Below, in pieces: positions 31,749-43,275 of a DNA stretch of 64,000 nucleotides. The DNA lies in the NCBI RefSeq assembly GCF_029193595.2, contig NZ_CP135052.1:3100001-3164000 (forward strand), in the 5' to 3' direction. This DNA is from Providencia hangzhouensis. GTDB lineage: Bacteria; Pseudomonadota; Gammaproteobacteria; Enterobacterales; Enterobacteriaceae. The number at the start of each line of letters is the position of its first letter. Within the stretch, counting starts at the first letter, position 1. The translations under genes and the position numbers were made by a program. Under the pieces are notes generated by a model. That model was given only the letters and a program-made list of their open reading frames with translations, made no database searches and was not told the DNA's origin.

Positions 31749-32036
31749 TTATTGGCCGTAAATATTTACACGATCACGTAATTCTTTACCTGGTTTAAAG
31801 TGAGGAACATATTTACCTTCTAGTTCCACTTTATCACCAGTTTTTGGGTTACGGCCAACGCGTGGAGCACGGTAGTGAAGAGAAAAACTGCCGAAACCAC
31901 GGACTTCAATACGCTCACCGTTAGCTAACGTATCCGCCATATGCTCAAGAATTTCCTTTACAGCTTCCTCAACGGTTTTTGCTGAAAGATGAGACTGCTG
32001 GCTAGCCAGTCTTTCAATTAATTCAGACTTGGTCAT
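31749..32036 (-). CDS. ihfB: Integration host factor subunit beta
   Basis: A 95-residue (E. coli 94) DNA-bending nucleoid protein that pairs with IhfA. The HU/IHF fold is evident from [20 protein letters not shown], the signature [21 protein letters not shown] and the C-terminal [15 protein letters not shown]. The DNA-contacting Arg-Asn-Pro loop (RNPKTG) that intercalates into the minor groove is intact. A strong AGGGAGG ribosome site precedes the ATG. It lies 56 bases after rpsA with a hairpin between, giving both read-through and independent expression as in E. coli. Confidence 0.97.
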   Translation of the reverse strand: MTKSELIERLASQQSHLSAKTVEEAVKEILEHMADTLANGERIEVRGFGSFSLHYRAPRVGRNPKTGDKVELEGKYVPHFKPGKELRDRVNIYGQ

Positions 32037-32063
32037 AGTACCTCCCTAAACTACCGTTACAAA

Positions 32064-32085
32064 GGGGCAACGCTACTGTTGCCCC
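32064..32085 (-). terminator. Hairpin between rpsA and ihfB
   Basis: An 8-bp perfect stem GGGGCAAC/GTTGCCCC with a 6-base loop, followed on the minus strand by TTTG. It is probably a partial terminator (attenuator) after rpsA. Confidence 0.6.
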
Positions 32086-32092
32086 CACTTAA

Positions 32093-33766
32093 TTATTCGC
32101 CTTTAGCTGCTTTGAAAGCTTCAGCCATAGCATTGTTGCCGAATGCTGTATCTTCTTGTTTGTTCACAGCTGCGACAGCGTCTTTCTCATCAGCTTCGTC
32201 TTTAGCGCGAACAGACAGGTTGATTACACGGTTTTTACGATCAACACCAGTGTATTTAGCTTCAACATCATCACCAACGTTCAGAACCAGTGTTGCATCT
32301 TCAACACGGTCACGTGAAGCTTCTGATGCACGCAGGTAACCTTCAACGCCCAGTGTCAGCTCAACAGTTGCACCTTTAGCATCAACTGCGATTACTTTAC
32401 CAGTTACGATTGCGCCTTTCTTAGTTGCTGCTAAATAGTTATTGAATGGATCTTCAGCTAACTGTTTAACACCTAAAGAAATACGTTCACGCTCTGCGTC
32501 GACTTGCAGAACAACAGCTGCGATTTCATCACCTTTTTTGTATTCACGAACTGCTTCTTCGCCTGCAACGTTCCAGGAGATGTCAGACAGGTGAACCAGG
32601 CCATCGATGCCGCCGTCCAGACCGATGAAGATACCGAAGTCAGTGATAGACTTGATTTTACCTTCAACGCGGTCGCCTTTGTTGTGAGTTTCTGCGAATT
32701 GCTGCCATGGGTTAGATTTGCACTGTTTCAGGCCCAGTGAGATACGACGACGTTCTTCATCGATATCCAGAACCATAACTTCAACAACATCACCAACGTT
32801 AACAACTTTAGATGGGTGGATGTTTTTGTTAGTCCAATCCATTTCTGAAACGTGAACCAGACCTTCAACGCCTTCTTCGATTTCTACGAAGCAACCATAG
32901 TCAGTCAGGTTAGTAACGCGACCAGTCAGTTTAGTACCTTCTGGGTAACGTTTAGCGATTGCGACCCAAGGATCTTCGCCCAGTTGTTTCAGACCCAGAG
33001 AAACACGAGTGCGCTCACGGTCGAATTTCAGAACTTTAACATTGATTTCATCACCAACGTTGACGATTTCGCTTGGGTGTTTAACACGTTTCCAAGCCAT
33101 GTCAGTGATATGCAGCAGGCCGTCAACACCGCCCAGATCAACGAATGCACCGTAGTCAGTAAGGTTCTTAACGATACCTTTAACTTCCATGCCTTCTTGC
33201 AGATTTTCCAGCAGTTGATCGCGCTCAGCGCTGCTTTCAGATTCAATTACAGCACGACGAGAAACAACAACGTTGTTGCGTTTCTGATCCAGCTTGATTA
33301 CTTTGAACTCAAGCTCTTTGCCTTCCAAGTGAGTAGTATCACGAACTGGACGTACATCAACCAGTGAACCTGGTAAGAACGCACGAATACCGTTCAGCTC
33401 AACAGTGAAACCACCTTTAACTTTACCGTTGATAACACCAGTTACAGTTTCAGCTTCTTCGTAAGCTTTTTCCAGCATCAGCCATGCTTCATGACGTTTA
33501 GCTTTCTCACGAGACAGGATAGTTTCACCGAAACCATCTTCTACTGCATCCAGAGCTACATCGATTTCATCGCCAACTTGGATTTCTAGCTCACCCTGAG
33601 CATTTTTGAACTGTTCTACTGGGATAGCAGATTCTGATTTAAGACCTGCGTCAACAAGGACTACGTCTTTATCGATGGCAACAACAGTACCACGGACGAT
33701 AGAACCAGGACGAGTTTCAATATTCTGCAGGGATTCTTCAAAGAGTTGAGCAAAAGATTCAGTCAT
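32093..33766 (-). CDS. rpsA: 30S ribosomal protein S1
   Basis: A 557-residue protein, the E. coli length, that unwinds mRNA and helps initiation on weak Shine-Dalgarno messages. The start at 33766 ([13 protein letters not shown]) is chosen; a 12-codon in-frame extension has no family support. Six S1 OB-fold repeats are visible: the first two bind the ribosome, and the later four carry RNA-binding patterns such as [24 protein letters not shown] and [19 protein letters not shown]. The modest ribosome site (GAAGA) suits translational autoregulation by S1. It sits in the cmk-rpsA-ihfB order. Confidence 0.98.
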   Translation of the reverse strand: MTESFAQLFEESLQNIETRPGSIVRGTVVAIDKDVVLVDAGLKSESAIPVEQFKNAQGELEIQVGDEIDVALDAVEDGFGETILSREKAKRHEAWLMLEKAYEEAETVTGVINGKVKGGFTVELNGIRAFLPGSLVDVRPVRDTTHLEGKELEFKVIKLDQKRNNVVVSRRAVIESESSAERDQLLENLQEGMEVKGIVKNLTDYGAFVDLGGVDGLLHITDMAWKRVKHPSEIVNVGDEINVKVLKFDRERTRVSLGLKQLGEDPWVAIAKRYPEGTKLTGRVTNLTDYGCFVEIEEGVEGLVHVSEMDWTNKNIHPSKVVNVGDVVEVMVLDIDEERRRISLGLKQCKSNPWQQFAETHNKGDRVEGKIKSITDFGIFIGLDGGIDGLVHLSDISWNVAGEEAVREYKKGDEIAAVVLQVDAERERISLGVKQLAEDPFNNYLAATKKGAIVTGKVIAVDAKGATVELTLGVEGYLRASEASRDRVEDATLVLNVGDDVEAKYTGVDRKNRVINLSVRAKDEADEKDAVAAVNKQEDTAFGNNAMAEAFKAAKGE

Positions 33767-33939
33767 ATTAATGATCTTCAAGAGTTTTAAATTAACGTCC
33801 ACTTAGCTTCCCGCCAAATGGGGTTGTTTCACATACCCCACAACATTCCATGTCGCAAGGTTGATGCTACGCTAATAATATAATCACATAGCGGTAACTG
33901 CGTATATTATCTAATTATAAGCTAAAATAAAGCCTATTA

Positions 33940-34623
33940 TCACGATAATTGTAGAATTTTTTTTGCATAGGTGTGTGCTTTTTCAATAACTTCCTCAATA
34001 GACATACTTGTGGAATCCAGCACTAATGCGTCTTTCGCGGCAATAAGAGGTGCAACAGAGCGATTACGATCACGAAAATCCCGCTCTTCAATTTCGCTTA
34101 AAAGACGTTCAAAATTAACATCAAAACCTTTTTCTTGCAACTGCTTCATCCGCCGATGAGCCCGTTCTTCCGCGGAGGCATCAAGAAAAATTTTTACCGG
34201 TGCATCGGGAAAAACCACCGTTCCCATATCACGGCCATCAGCAATTAGCCCAGGATGGGTTCTAAATGCACGTTGGCGTCGGAGTAAAGCTTCACGTACG
34301 CGAGGAAAAGTGGCTGTTTGGGATGCAGTGTTTCCTACTGTTTCGGTTCTAATTTGATTCGAAACATCTTCCCCTTCCAGAATGACTTTCAGTACATTAT
34401 CTTCAGGAACAAATTTCACATCTAAATTTGCAGCCAAAGGAACTAACGCATCTTCGGATTGGATATCAACATGGTGATGTAACGCAGCTAACGCTAATAC
34501 ACGATAAATCGCGCCAGAGTCTAAAAGTTGCCACCCAAACTCGTTTGCTAATGCTTGGCAAAGCGTACCTTTACCTGCTCCGCTTGGTCCATCAACGGTG
34601 ATTACAGGGGCTATCGCCACCAT
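33940..34623 (-). CDS. cmk: Cytidylate kinase
   Basis: A 227-residue nucleoside monophosphate kinase that phosphorylates CMP and dCMP. The start at 34623 ([15 protein letters not shown]) follows an excellent AAAAGGAG site and gives the E. coli length, so seven further upstream codons are excluded. The P-loop GPSGAGKGT is at residues 12-20, followed by [21 protein letters not shown]. The substrate loop and lid region ([32 protein letters not shown], given in part) are conserved. E. coli has ycaL between cmk and aroA; here that gene is absent and only 187 bases separate them. Confidence 0.97.
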   Translation of the reverse strand: MVAIAPVITVDGPSGAGKGTLCQALANEFGWQLLDSGAIYRVLALAALHHHVDIQSEDALVPLAANLDVKFVPEDNVLKVILEGEDVSNQIRTETVGNTASQTATFPRVREALLRRQRAFRTHPGLIADGRDMGTVVFPDAPVKIFLDASAEERAHRRMKQLQEKGFDVNFERLLSEIEERDFRDRNRSVAPLIAAKDALVLDSTSMSIEEVIEKAHTYAKKILQLS

Positions 34624-34770
34624 AAAAAATCTCCTTTTCTGCAAATAGCCTAGCTACCCGCAATTAAAATCTGTGAAGGTATTATACCAATTCAGTAGAT
34701 TTGTGAAATAAGCAGGTTCTGATGATTGCTAAAAAATAAGAAAAAGTTGATATTTGAATCGTAAAAATCA

Positions 34771-34799
34771 GGTTGATATCAAAGAAAATAATATCAACC
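34771..34799 (-). terminator. aroA terminator
   Basis: A 9-bp stem GGTTGATAT/ATATCAACC with an 11-base A-rich loop lies 12 bases past the aroA stop. On the minus strand it is followed by TGATTTTTAC. Confidence 0.7.
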
Positions 34800-34810
34800 C
34801 AATCAATAGA

Positions 34811-36088
34811 TTAATGACTTAGACGTGCCAACTGTTCGAAGTAATCAGGAAAAGTTTTTGCAGTGCAGCCCGGATCCAAAATTGTTACTGGTGTATCTGA
34901 TAATGCAACTAACGAAAAACACATTGCAATACGATGGTCGTTATAGGTTTCAATTTCAGCATGTTGTAATTTTTTCGGTGGAACAACACGAATATAATCA
35001 TGCCCCTCTTCCACTTCAGCGCCAACTTTTCGTAACTCTGTCGCCATCGCATATAACCGGTCGGTCTCTTTTACCCGCCAGTTATAGATATTACGAATAA
35101 CCGTTTCGCCTTCAGCAAACAGGGCAACCGTTCCAATGGTCATTGCCGCATCAGGGATCGCGTTCATGTCCATATCAATACCAGTCAACGTTCCGCGTTC
35201 ACATTCAACGTAGTCATCACCCCAACGAATAGTCGCGCCCATTTTTTCTAATACGTTGGCAAATTTAGTGTCCCCTTGCAAACTATTGCGCCCAATTCCT
35301 GTTACACGCACTACGCCCCCCTTAATGGCGGCCGCAGCGAGGAAATAAGACGCTGATGAAGCATCACCTTCCACTAAATATTCGCCTGGTGATTGGTATT
35401 GTTGCTGCCCTTTGATAACGAAATATTCATATTGATGATTTTCGACATTAACACCGAACGTTTTCATTAATGCTAATGTGATATCAATGTAAGGTTTGGA
35501 GACTAACTCGCCAATAATTGTAATTGTTGTGTCTTGCTCTGCACGCGGTGCCGCCATTAACAGCGCAGTTAAAAACTGGCTGGAAACAGACCCATCAACT
35601 GAAATTTGGCCACCGATAAAACCACCTTTTAAACGTAATGGTGGGTAATTCTCTTGTTCCAAATATTCAATCTCTGCACCGCCTTCCCTCAGCGCATCAA
35701 CCAAATGCCCAATTGGGCGCTCTTTCATGCGAGGCTCACCCGTTAAAATAATATTATTACGGCTTAGTGATAGTGCTGCAGTCAGTGGGCGCATTGCAGT
35801 TCCCGCATTGCCTAAAAAGATTTCTGTTTCATCTGGATGAGATAAATTTCCACCTAAACCTTCTACACGACAACGTGTTTTATCTTCAGACAATTGGTAG
35901 TTAACACCTAGCTGGCTTAATGCATTCAGCATATGGCGAATATCATCACTGTCCAATAAGTTAGTGAGTGTGGTCGTTCCTTTAGCCATCGCTGCTAATA
36001 ATAGTGCGCGGTTTGAGACACTTTTTGACCCTGGCAAATTAATTGTGCCGTTGATTGAAGAGATAGGTTGTAATGTCAGGGATTGCAT
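34811..36088 (-). CDS. aroA: 5-enolpyruvylshikimate-3-phosphate synthase
   Basis: A 425-residue (E. coli 427) shikimate-pathway enzyme that transfers enolpyruvate from PEP to shikimate-3-phosphate. Class I signatures are present: [20 protein letters not shown] with the phosphate-binding Lys, the PEP-site loop [15 protein letters not shown], and the C-terminal region [15 protein letters not shown]. The Gly and Pro of the GNAGTAMRP loop are unchanged, so it is a sensitive-type (class I) enzyme. It follows serC by 121 bases with a hairpin in the gap, the classical mixed-function serC-aroA operon. Confidence 0.97.
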   Translation of the reverse strand: MQSLTLQPISSINGTINLPGSKSVSNRALLLAAMAKGTTTLTNLLDSDDIRHMLNALSQLGVNYQLSEDKTRCRVEGLGGNLSHPDETEIFLGNAGTAMRPLTAALSLSRNNIILTGEPRMKERPIGHLVDALREGGAEIEYLEQENYPPLRLKGGFIGGQISVDGSVSSQFLTALLMAAPRAEQDTTITIIGELVSKPYIDITLALMKTFGVNVENHQYEYFVIKGQQQYQSPGEYLVEGDASSASYFLAAAAIKGGVVRVTGIGRNSLQGDTKFANVLEKMGATIRWGDDYVECERGTLTGIDMDMNAIPDAAMTIGTVALFAEGETVIRNIYNWRVKETDRLYAMATELRKVGAEVEEGHDYIRVVPPKKLQHAEIETYNDHRIAMCFSLVALSDTPVTILDPGCTAKTFPDYFEQLARLSH

Positions 36089-36174
36089 AAAAAGCAGTTT
36101 CTCCAGTGAAGTTTTGCAAGTAAATAAAATCTGGCTCCATTTTCTTTTAAGTCAAATAAGAAGAGCACAGATAA

Positions 36175-36200
36175 CCGACTGAACATCCTATTTCAGTCGG
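36175..36200 (-). terminator. Internal hairpin of the serC-aroA operon
   Basis: A 9-bp perfect stem CCGACTGAA/TTCAGTCGG with an 8-base loop lies between serC and aroA. It has no T-run, so it is more likely an attenuator or RNA-stability element that lowers aroA relative to serC. Confidence 0.45.
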
Positions 36201-36209
36201 CAAATCTCA

Positions 36210-37301
36210 TTATTGAGCGTTATGGCGTTCGAAATCAGCCATAAAATCAACCAAAGCCTGTACACCAGCTAATGGCATCGCATTATAGATTGACGCACGC
36301 ATACCACCAGCCACTTTATGGCCTTTTAGAGAAAGTAAGCCTTGCTCTTTGGCTTCTTCAATAAATTTCGCATCAAGTGCCGGGTTTTGCATTTGGAACG
36401 GTACGTTCATCCAAGAACGGTTTTCAACCGCAACACGGTTAATATAGAACTGGCTATCATCAATTGCATTGTAGAGTAATTGTGATTTTTCATAATTACG
36501 CTTAGCCATTTCTTGCAAACCACCTTGCTCTTTTAACCATTTGAAGACCATCCCCGCGAGATACCAAGCAAAAGTCGGTGGAGTATTAAACATTGAATCG
36601 TGTTTTGCTAATACCGTGTAATCAAATACAGATGGAGTCTGAGGCGAAGCTTTACCGAGCAGGTCTTCTCGAATAATAACGATAGTTAATCCAGCTGGCC
36701 CAATATTTTTTTGAGCTCCCGCATAAATTACACCATAACGGCTTACATCAATCGGTTTAGATAAGATAGAAGAGGAATAGTCAGCAACAATAATTTTATC
36801 TTCAGGGAAATCAGGTTCCTCATGAATAGCTAAGCCACCAATGGTTTCATTTGGGCAATAGTGAACATAAGCGGCATCATCACTTAATGGCCACTCTTTC
36901 ATAGGTTTTAAACTAACAATGCCATCTTTTTCTTCAGTAATTTGAATTACATTAGGTGTACAGTATTTTTCAGCTTCTTTTGCTGCTGACTCTGACCAAT
37001 AGCCGCTTACAATGTAGTCTGCGGTCGTTTTATCACCTAGTAAATTCATTGGTAACGTCGCAAAATGGGCTCGAGCTCCACCGTGACAAAATAAAACTTT
37101 ATAGTTATCAGGGATGTTTAATAAATCACGTAAATTTTGCTCTGCTTCTATTGCCACTTCGATAAAGTCTTTTCCGCGATGGCTAACTTCCATGACAGAA
37201 ACGCCTAAACCCTTCCAATTACAAAACTCTTGTTCAGCACGACGCATGACTTCAACAGGTAGCATAGCTGGACCTGCACTGAAATTATAAACCTGACTCA
37301 T
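36210..37301 (-). CDS. serC: Phosphoserine aminotransferase
   Basis: A 363-residue PLP enzyme that makes phosphoserine (serine synthesis) and also acts in pyridoxal phosphate synthesis. The start at 37301 ([18 protein letters not shown]) has a GGGTGAGG ribosome site and matches the family; eight additional upstream codons are rejected. The cofactor lysine is Lys198 in [12 protein letters not shown]. The conserved [16 protein letters not shown] and the substrate-binding HYCPNETI are present. It is the first gene of serC-aroA. Upstream, in place of E. coli ycaP/ycaO, lies the pgm-seqA block. Confidence 0.96.
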   Translation of the reverse strand: MSQVYNFSAGPAMLPVEVMRRAEQEFCNWKGLGVSVMEVSHRGKDFIEVAIEAEQNLRDLLNIPDNYKVLFCHGGARAHFATLPMNLLGDKTTADYIVSGYWSESAAKEAEKYCTPNVIQITEEKDGIVSLKPMKEWPLSDDAAYVHYCPNETIGGLAIHEEPDFPEDKIIVADYSSSILSKPIDVSRYGVIYAGAQKNIGPAGLTIVIIREDLLGKASPQTPSVFDYTVLAKHDSMFNTPPTFAWYLAGMVFKWLKEQGGLQEMAKRNYEKSQLLYNAIDDSQFYINRVAVENRSWMNVPFQMQNPALDAKFIEEAKEQGLLSLKGHKVAGGMRASIYNAMPLAGVQALVDFMADFERHNAQ

Positions 37302-37516
37302 TGACCTCACCCTATCTATCTTCAATTATGGTTAATAAAATTCACTCAGATAGTTAAAGTTGTACCACTCCAAGCCTTTAGCTGCAACGGTTATTGTCAG
37401 CAATCCCAAAAATGAAAGGGGGGTTATTTTTTGATAATGGGGAAAAGAATTTTGTTAATCTTGTCACACTCTCGACAAGCACCATTTTATGGAGAAATTA
37501 ACAATAAATAAGCGAT

Positions 37517-37557
37517 AATATCCCGAATTACATCATTGCGCTGTGTTTCGGGATATT
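37517..37557 (-). terminator. pgm terminator
   Basis: An 11-bp perfect stem AATATCCCGAA/TTCGGGATATT with a 19-base loop lies 31 bases past the pgm stop. A T-rich tract (TTATTTATTG) follows on the minus strand. Confidence 0.65.
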
Positions 37558-37588
37558 CATTGAAATGTCTTTTATTGAAGATTAAAAA

Positions 37589-39223
37589 TTAGCGAATAAC
37601 TTTGCTTACGATCTCAATCGCTTCTTTTTCTATTTGGCGTAAATGATCTTCTCCACGGAAGCTTTCACAATAAATTTTATACGCTTCTTCCGTACCTGAT
37701 GGCCTTGCTGCAAACCAGCCATAATCAGTCATGATTTTTAAACCACCAATTGGCGCATTATTACCGGGGGCTGCGGTTAAACGCTGTGTAATTTTATCTC
37801 CTGCCAATGTATCTGCTGCAACCATTTCCGGTGATAATTTACTTAGCTTCGCTTTTTCTTCGTGAGTAGCTTTCGCTTGAATACGATTGTAAATCGGTGC
37901 CCCAAATTTTTTGGCGAGGTTATTATAACGCTGCTGCGGGTTTTCACCGGTAACCGCCGTAATTTCCGCGGCTAGTAAGCAAAGAATGATACCGTCTTTG
38001 TCTGTTGACCAAGGTGTGCCATCGAATTTTAAGAATGATGCCCCTGCACTTTCCTCACCGCCAAAACCTAGTTGTCCACTGAATAACCCATCAACGAACC
38101 ATTTGAACCCTACAGGCACTTCAACTAATTCACGACCGATATCATTAACAACACGGTCAATCATCGCACTTGAGACAAGTGTTTTCCCTACCGCAACATT
38201 TTTTCCCCACTGAGGGCGGTGTTGGAATAGGTAGTCGATTGCCACAGCAAGATAGTGATTTGGGTTCATTAAACCATCGGGGGTAACAATGCCATGACGG
38301 TCATAGTCAGGGTCATTAGCGAAAGCTAAATCAAATTTTTCTTTCATCCCAAGCAAACCCGCCATTGCCCAACTTGATGAGCAATCCATACGGATAACAC
38401 CATCATGATCCAAAGGCATAAAACGGAACGTTTGGTCTAATTGGTCATTTACGATTTCAATATCTAATTGATAATATTCAGCAATTTTTTTCCAGTATTC
38501 AATACCGGAACCGCCTAGTGGGTCAACACCAATTTTCAAACCAGACTTAGCAATCGCTTGCATATCAACAACTTCGCCTAATGCAGAGACATAAGGCATA
38601 ACCAAATCTTGCTGAATAACGTATTCACTCGCCATCGCTGTATCAAAATTGACTCTTTTAACCCCTTCCAGGTTATTGACTAGCAATTGGTTTGCATTTT
38701 TTTCAATAACAGAAGTTAAATCGGTATCAGCCGGCCCGCCATTCGCAGGGTTGTATTTAATACCGCCATCTTCAGGTGGGTTATGTGAAGGCGTAATTAC
38801 AATGCCATCCGCAACATCTTGGTGTGATTGGTTATAACTTAAAATAGCGTGAGAGATAGCTGGAGTTGGCGTAAAACCATTATTTTCCTGAACAATTACA
38901 TGAACTTGATTTGCCGCTAACACTTCAACCACTGTAATAAACGCTGCTTCTGATAACGCATGGGTATCTTTCCCTACAAAACAAGGACCTGTTACACCTT
39001 GCTTTTTGCGTAAATCGGCAATTGCTTGTGCAATGGCTAATATGTGGTTTTCATTAAAATTTTTACGCAACGAACTACCACGATGCCCTGATGTGCCAAA
39101 CTTAACAGCTTGAGATGTATTATCGGGTTGTGGTTGCTGCGTATAATATTGAGCGGTTAATTGAGCGACATTGATCAAGTCACTTTGAAACGGAAGCTGC
39201 CCTGCACGTTCATGTATTGTCAC
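37589..39223 (-). CDS. pgm: Phosphoglucomutase
   Basis: A 544-residue (E. coli 546) cytosolic enzyme that interconverts glucose-1-phosphate and glucose-6-phosphate, feeding UDP-glucose for LPS, glycogen and trehalose. The start is a GTG at 39223 (encoding VTIHERAGQ after fMet), chosen because GGGAG lies seven bases upstream and the N-terminus matches E. coli; an ATG 13 codons earlier is rejected. The catalytic phosphoserine is Ser146 in [12 protein letters not shown]. The metal loop DPDYDRHG and the sugar-binding GGEESAG are intact. It follows seqA by 56 bases in one operon. Confidence 0.96.
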   Translation of the reverse strand: MTIHERAGQLPFQSDLINVAQLTAQYYTQQPQPDNTSQAVKFGTSGHRGSSLRKNFNENHILAIAQAIADLRKKQGVTGPCFVGKDTHALSEAAFITVVEVLAANQVHVIVQENNGFTPTPAISHAILSYNQSHQDVADGIVITPSHNPPEDGGIKYNPANGGPADTDLTSVIEKNANQLLVNNLEGVKRVNFDTAMASEYVIQQDLVMPYVSALGEVVDMQAIAKSGLKIGVDPLGGSGIEYWKKIAEYYQLDIEIVNDQLDQTFRFMPLDHDGVIRMDCSSSWAMAGLLGMKEKFDLAFANDPDYDRHGIVTPDGLMNPNHYLAVAIDYLFQHRPQWGKNVAVGKTLVSSAMIDRVVNDIGRELVEVPVGFKWFVDGLFSGQLGFGGEESAGASFLKFDGTPWSTDKDGIILCLLAAEITAVTGENPQQRYNNLAKKFGAPIYNRIQAKATHEEKAKLSKLSPEMVAADTLAGDKITQRLTAAPGNNAPIGGLKIMTDYGWFAARPSGTEEAYKIYCESFRGEDHLRQIEKEAIEIVSKVIR

Positions 39224-39279
39224 TTGTTTTCTCCCAAAGCACTGATGCTTTGTTATCAACATCAGTGGCCTTTCAGTTT

Positions 39280-39825
39280 TTAAATAGTATTACAAACTTT
39301 TTCAATCACATTGGTTGGAAATTGCATTTCCTGCATGATCGCATCAACCATGCTACGTTTACGATTCGTATTCGTATTCGTGATCACCCAATAGGGTGTT
39401 CCTGGTATATGACGCGGCTTAGATTGCTTACCAGCTGCAAGTAATGTTTGTTCATCACCAGCAAAATAAATACGAGTTCGGCCATGCATTAACTCTGTTG
39501 CACTCGCAAAACGATTCGCATCTAAACTATATAAAGTAGACAAAATCAACATAAAGCGGTCAATCGCTTTACTTTTTTCTGCATAAGCGTCAGATAACAG
39601 AAGCTCTCTAATGACTCTAACAGGGTTTAATGCAACAGCAGGTGTACTCATCGCAGGTTCAGCCTTAATAACAGCATGTTCCTGACTAATTTCTTTTGCT
39701 TGTACTGGCTGCCCGGATTTGAAATTTAACATACGGCGCAAAATATCCGATGCACTTTCACCGATATGCTGTGTATGGCTCGCAATATAGCGGTAAAGCT
39801 CTTCATCAACTTCTATCGTTTTCAT
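39280..39825 (-). CDS. seqA: Negative modulator of replication initiation SeqA
   Basis: A 181-residue protein, the E. coli length, that binds hemimethylated GATC sites, sequesters oriC after initiation and organises new DNA. The N-terminal oligomerisation segment [21 protein letters not shown] is followed by a linker and the C-terminal DNA-binding domain with [28 protein letters not shown]. That region contains the residues that read methyl-adenine in the major groove. It is the first gene of seqA-pgm and is divergent from ybfF. Confidence 0.97.
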   Translation of the reverse strand: MKTIEVDEELYRYIASHTQHIGESASDILRRMLNFKSGQPVQAKEISQEHAVIKAEPAMSTPAVALNPVRVIRELLLSDAYAEKSKAIDRFMLILSTLYSLDANRFASATELMHGRTRIYFAGDEQTLLAAGKQSKPRHIPGTPYWVITNTNTNRKRSMVDAIMQEMQFPTNVIEKVCNTI

Positions 39826-40150
39826 TTTTTCCCAGTACTTTTTTAACTAAAATTTGCGGTGTGATTATAAGACAGATTTAAAAAAAACAAAACAATTAAA
39901 ATTTCAATAACTTAAAGTAAACATTATTCTAAGTTCAAAGATAATTCAGTGGGTTATCATGCCATGACTTCCAGTATTTTGCCTCAGTGATCAACTTCAA
40001 TTTTCTGAAATTCATTGGCTAAGGATATTTTGATTATCGACTCATTGACTTACCTCAGCCAAAATCGCAGCTTATTTGACCATTTGGATTTTATTCATAG
40101 CCGTGACATGATAAGACCACATGTACCGCTGACGAATTGATCAAACAAAT
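39826..40150. other. Divergent seqA / ybfF promoter region
   Basis: A 325-base gap between divergent genes, with no ORF of note. GATC sites occur near 39991 and 40139. Promoters of seqA and ybfF are expected, but I cannot place them exactly. Confidence 0.45.
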
Positions 40151-40927
40151 ATGACTGTGTTACTTAACCATACTATCCATAAACCTGAAAATCCAATCTC
40201 AAATAGTCCTATTGTACTCATACATGGGTTATTTGGTGACCTCAATAACTTAGGTGTTTTAGGACGTAATCTACAACAATATTTCGATACGATTCAAATT
40301 GATGTTCGTAATCATGGTGACTCATTTCGTGATGAGCAAATGAGTTACCAACAAATGGCCCAAGATGTTATTACTCTAATAAAGTCTTTAGGTTACGAAA
40401 ATGCTATTTTAATTGGTCACTCTATGGGTGGCAAAATCGCCATGGCGGCAACAGCAATAGCCCCTAATTTTATTAATAGTATCGTTGCTATTGATATGGC
40501 GCCTGTCGCTTACCAAGTCCGTCGTCATGATAAAATATTCGCGGCGCTTGATGCCGTTACAGCAAAAAATGCAAAAACTCGCCAAGAAGCTACTGTGATT
40601 ATGCGTGATTACATTAATGAGGATGGCGTTATCCAATTTCTGCTTAAATCCTTTAAGCAAGGTGAGTGGAAATTTAATTTACCTGCCCTAAAAGCTAATT
40701 ATGAAAGTATTATTGGTTGGGAAATAGTACCCGCCTGGAATAAACCCGTGCTGTTAATCCCAGGAGGAAATTCCCCTTATGTACAAGCTGAATATAAAGA
40801 ACAAATCGCACAACAATTTCCGCAAGCCAAAGCGTGGGTTGTTGCTGATACAGGGCACTGGGTTCATGCAGAAAAACCAGACCATGTTTTAAGAGCCATT
40901 CATCGTTTTTTATCTATCCCTGAATAA
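40151..40927 (+). CDS. ybfF: Esterase YbfF (alpha/beta hydrolase)
   Basis: A 258-residue (E. coli 254) cytosolic acyl-CoA/short-chain ester hydrolase. The oxyanion-hole segment IVLIHGLFGDLNNLG precedes the nucleophile elbow IGHSMGG (Ser91), and the catalytic histidine is in DTGHWVHAEKP near the C-terminus. The physiological substrate is not known. In E. coli it is followed directly by ybfE and fldA; here a three-gene secretion cassette separates them. A strong hairpin closes the transcript. Confidence 0.93.
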   Translation: MTVLLNHTIHKPENPISNSPIVLIHGLFGDLNNLGVLGRNLQQYFDTIQIDVRNHGDSFRDEQMSYQQMAQDVITLIKSLGYENAILIGHSMGGKIAMAATAIAPNFINSIVAIDMAPVAYQVRRHDKIFAALDAVTAKNAKTRQEATVIMRDYINEDGVIQFLLKSFKQGEWKFNLPALKANYESIIGWEIVPAWNKPVLLIPGGNSPYVQAEYKEQIAQQFPQAKAWVVADTGHWVHAEKPDHVLRAIHRFLSIPE

Positions 40928-40945
40928 TTGAACACATTTAAATAT

Positions 40946-40986
40946 AGATATTGAAAAGATATATAGCTTTTCAATATCTTTAAATA
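40946..40986 (+). terminator. ybfF terminator
   Basis: A 13-bp perfect stem AGATATTGAAAAG/CTTTTCAATATCT with an 8-base loop lies 18 bases after ybfF, followed by an AT-rich tail. It marks the left edge of the inserted secretion cassette. Confidence 0.7.
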
Positions 40987-41169
40987 TATTTGTAGTTAAA
41001 TATAATTACTTTATTAATTACATAATAAGACTAACTTCAATACACAGCGAATTATAAACCCTGTATTATCCAAATTCTACTCCACCTTATTACTATCTAG
41101 TGCATATTTTATCAATGCAAATTTGGAATTAAAAATTCAAATAACTTAAGGAATTTATTAATATAGAAA

Positions 41170-43275
41170 ATGGATAGTCTCAAATCAAAATCAACATTAT
41201 ACTTCATTAGTGTTATTGCTAAGTTATCAGGGCAAGTAAATCCTAAAGAACTAGAACAAACACTCAATCAATCTATTGGTTATAATGAAAAACTTAACAT
41301 TATTAAATCGAAACATGCCATTCGCTGTAGGAATAAATATCAGAAGAATAAAAATGTAACTAAAATCGTATGCCCTGCTATTTTATATAATACCAAAGGA
41401 GAAGCCATTCTATTAGCTAACTGCAATCAAGAACAAGTACTCATTCAGCAATTTGGGAATACGCCTCCAGAGATATGGAGCATTGATGAGCTGAATCAAC
41501 AATGGAATGGTCATTGGTTAGAAGTAAGCCTTAAACAGGGTCAATTTGACATTACCTGGTTCCAAGTTGAATTTATGAAATACAAACCCATTATTTTGTG
41601 GGTTTTATTCTTTTCATTTATATTACAAATACTCGCATTAGTTTCCCCTATTGTTATGCAAGTTATTATGGATAAAGTACTCGTTCATAATAGCTTAGTC
41701 ACATTGGACGTTTTAATTTTTGGGTTAATTATTGCGGCGTTAATAGAAGTGACTTTGAAAGGGTTACGTGAGTATATTTATCATCACACTGTTAACCGAA
41801 TTGATATGACACTGGGCTTGAAGCTGGTAAATCATTTACTGAGACTGCCTATTCCCTTTTTTAAAAGCAGGCAAATAGGCGCAATTGTCACCCGAGTAAA
41901 AGAGCTCGAAACTATTCGTGAATTTTTAACCAGCAGCTTTTTTACTCTATGTGTCGATGTGCTATTTTTATTTGTATTTATTTTTGTGATGAATTTGATC
42001 TCCACAACACTCACAATAATATTTTTGTGTTCTATTCCTTTTTATCTTTTATTAGCTTGGTGGTTAACGCCTAAAATTGAATCTGCTGCACAACAACAGT
42101 TCACCAATATTGCCATCAATACCTCTTTTTTGACCGAAAGTATCAATGGGATCGAAACAGCCAAAAGCTTATCCGTCGAACCAAATTTCACTCGTCGCTG
42201 GGACGGCCAAACCGCTGATATGAGCCAAACTAACTTTGTATCAGGGCAAATAAGCTCCCGCTCTGAACATCTAGTGATGGCTATTGAAAAAATCACCAGT
42301 GCTATTGTTTTGTGGGTTGGTGCTTCTGAAGTTTTAGCATTGCAGATGACGATTGGCCAGCTTATTGCCTTTTACATGATGGTTAGCCACGCTAACCAGC
42401 CCCTCATCAAACTAACTAAACTATGGGGGGACTACATTCGAACCAGTGTCGCTATCGAAAAACTCTCCCAAATTATTAACTTACCTACCGAACAATCACA
42501 GCAAGAAAATAAGTTATCTCTTCAAGGGCATTTAAATCTAAAAAATATCTCGTTCCGCTACCAACCTAACATGCCATTTGTTCTAAAAAACTTTAATTTA
42601 AATATTAAAGCGGGAGAAACTATTGGTATTGTTGGGACATCAGGGTCAGGTAAGAGCACCCTCGCTAAATTATTACTACGGCTTTATACCCCTGAAAGTG
42701 GTGCTATTTTTGTGGATGGAACCCCCATGTCTGCGATTAACTTGCACTCCCTTAGACAACAAATTGGTATTGTTTTACAGGAAAATTTCTTATTCAGCCA
42801 ATCTGTTTTTCACAATATCGCTCAAACCTCACCGGATGCCTCCATGGACGAAGTCGTTCATGCCGCCAAAATGGCGGGAGCACACGATTTTATTTTGAAA
42901 TTACCAAAAGGTTACGACACCGTTCTTGCCGAGGGGGGAACATCACTTTCTGGCGGCCAACGCCAACGTATTGCTATTGCTAGAACACTGCTTTCCAACC
43001 CTAAAGTGATTATTTTTGATGAGGCAACTAGCGCTTTAGATGATGAATCCCAAGCCGTTATTCAAGAAAATATGCATATTATTGCAAAAGGAAGGACCAT
43101 CATCACAATTGCTCACCGCCTATCAACTATTCGCCATCACCAGCGGATCATTGTGATGCAAAATGGTGAAATTATCGAGCAAGGTAGCCATCAGCAACTT
43201 ATTGAACAAGGTAATTTTTATAAACATTTGTGGACTCTACAACAGTCTCTGAAATCAGACATGGACGTAAAATGA
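41170..43275 (+). CDS. Type I secretion ABC transporter, HlyB/RtxB-like
   Basis: A 701-residue inner-membrane exporter. Residues 1-130 form a C39-like domain that lacks the catalytic cysteine of true C39 peptidases, as in HlyB, and would bind substrate rather than cleave it. A six-helix transmembrane domain (about 140-430) contains FFKSRQIGAIVTRVKELETIREFL, characteristic of HlyB relatives. The ATPase domain has Walker A GTSGSGKST (about 489-497), signature [12 protein letters not shown], Walker [13 protein letters not shown] and H-loop IAHRLST. The ribosome site (AAGGAA) is far from the ATG, but a stop codon just upstream excludes an earlier start. It heads a B-D-E type cassette; the adaptor gene overlaps its stop by four bases. 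Confidence 0.92.
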   Translation: MDSLKSKSTLYFISVIAKLSGQVNPKELEQTLNQSIGYNEKLNIIKSKHAIRCRNKYQKNKNVTKIVCPAILYNTKGEAILLANCNQEQVLIQQFGNTPPEIWSIDELNQQWNGHWLEVSLKQGQFDITWFQVEFMKYKPIILWVLFFSFILQILALVSPIVMQVIMDKVLVHNSLVTLDVLIFGLIIAALIEVTLKGLREYIYHHTVNRIDMTLGLKLVNHLLRLPIPFFKSRQIGAIVTRVKELETIREFLTSSFFTLCVDVLFLFVFIFVMNLISTTLTIIFLCSIPFYLLLAWWLTPKIESAAQQQFTNIAINTSFLTESINGIETAKSLSVEPNFTRRWDGQTADMSQTNFVSGQISSRSEHLVMAIEKITSAIVLWVGASEVLALQMTIGQLIAFYMMVSHANQPLIKLTKLWGDYIRTSVAIEKLSQIINLPTEQSQQENKLSLQGHLNLKNISFRYQPNMPFVLKNFNLNIKAGETIGIVGTSGSGKSTLAKLLLRLYTPESGAIFVDGTPMSAINLHSLRQQIGIVLQENFLFSQSVFHNIAQTSPDASMDEVVHAAKMAGAHDFILKLPKGYDTVLAEGGTSLSGGQRQRIAIARTLLSNPKVIIFDEATSALDDESQAVIQENMHIIAKGRTIITIAHRLSTIRHHQRIIVMQNGEIIEQGSHQQLIEQGNFYKHLWTLQQSLKSDMDVK

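Noticed and set aside
31520..31798. Open frames on both strands across the repeat array encoding His-Gln or Val-Leu dipeptide repeats
   Set aside because: They are produced by the GGTGTT hexamers, lack ribosome sites and recognisable domains, and overlap the ihfB terminator.
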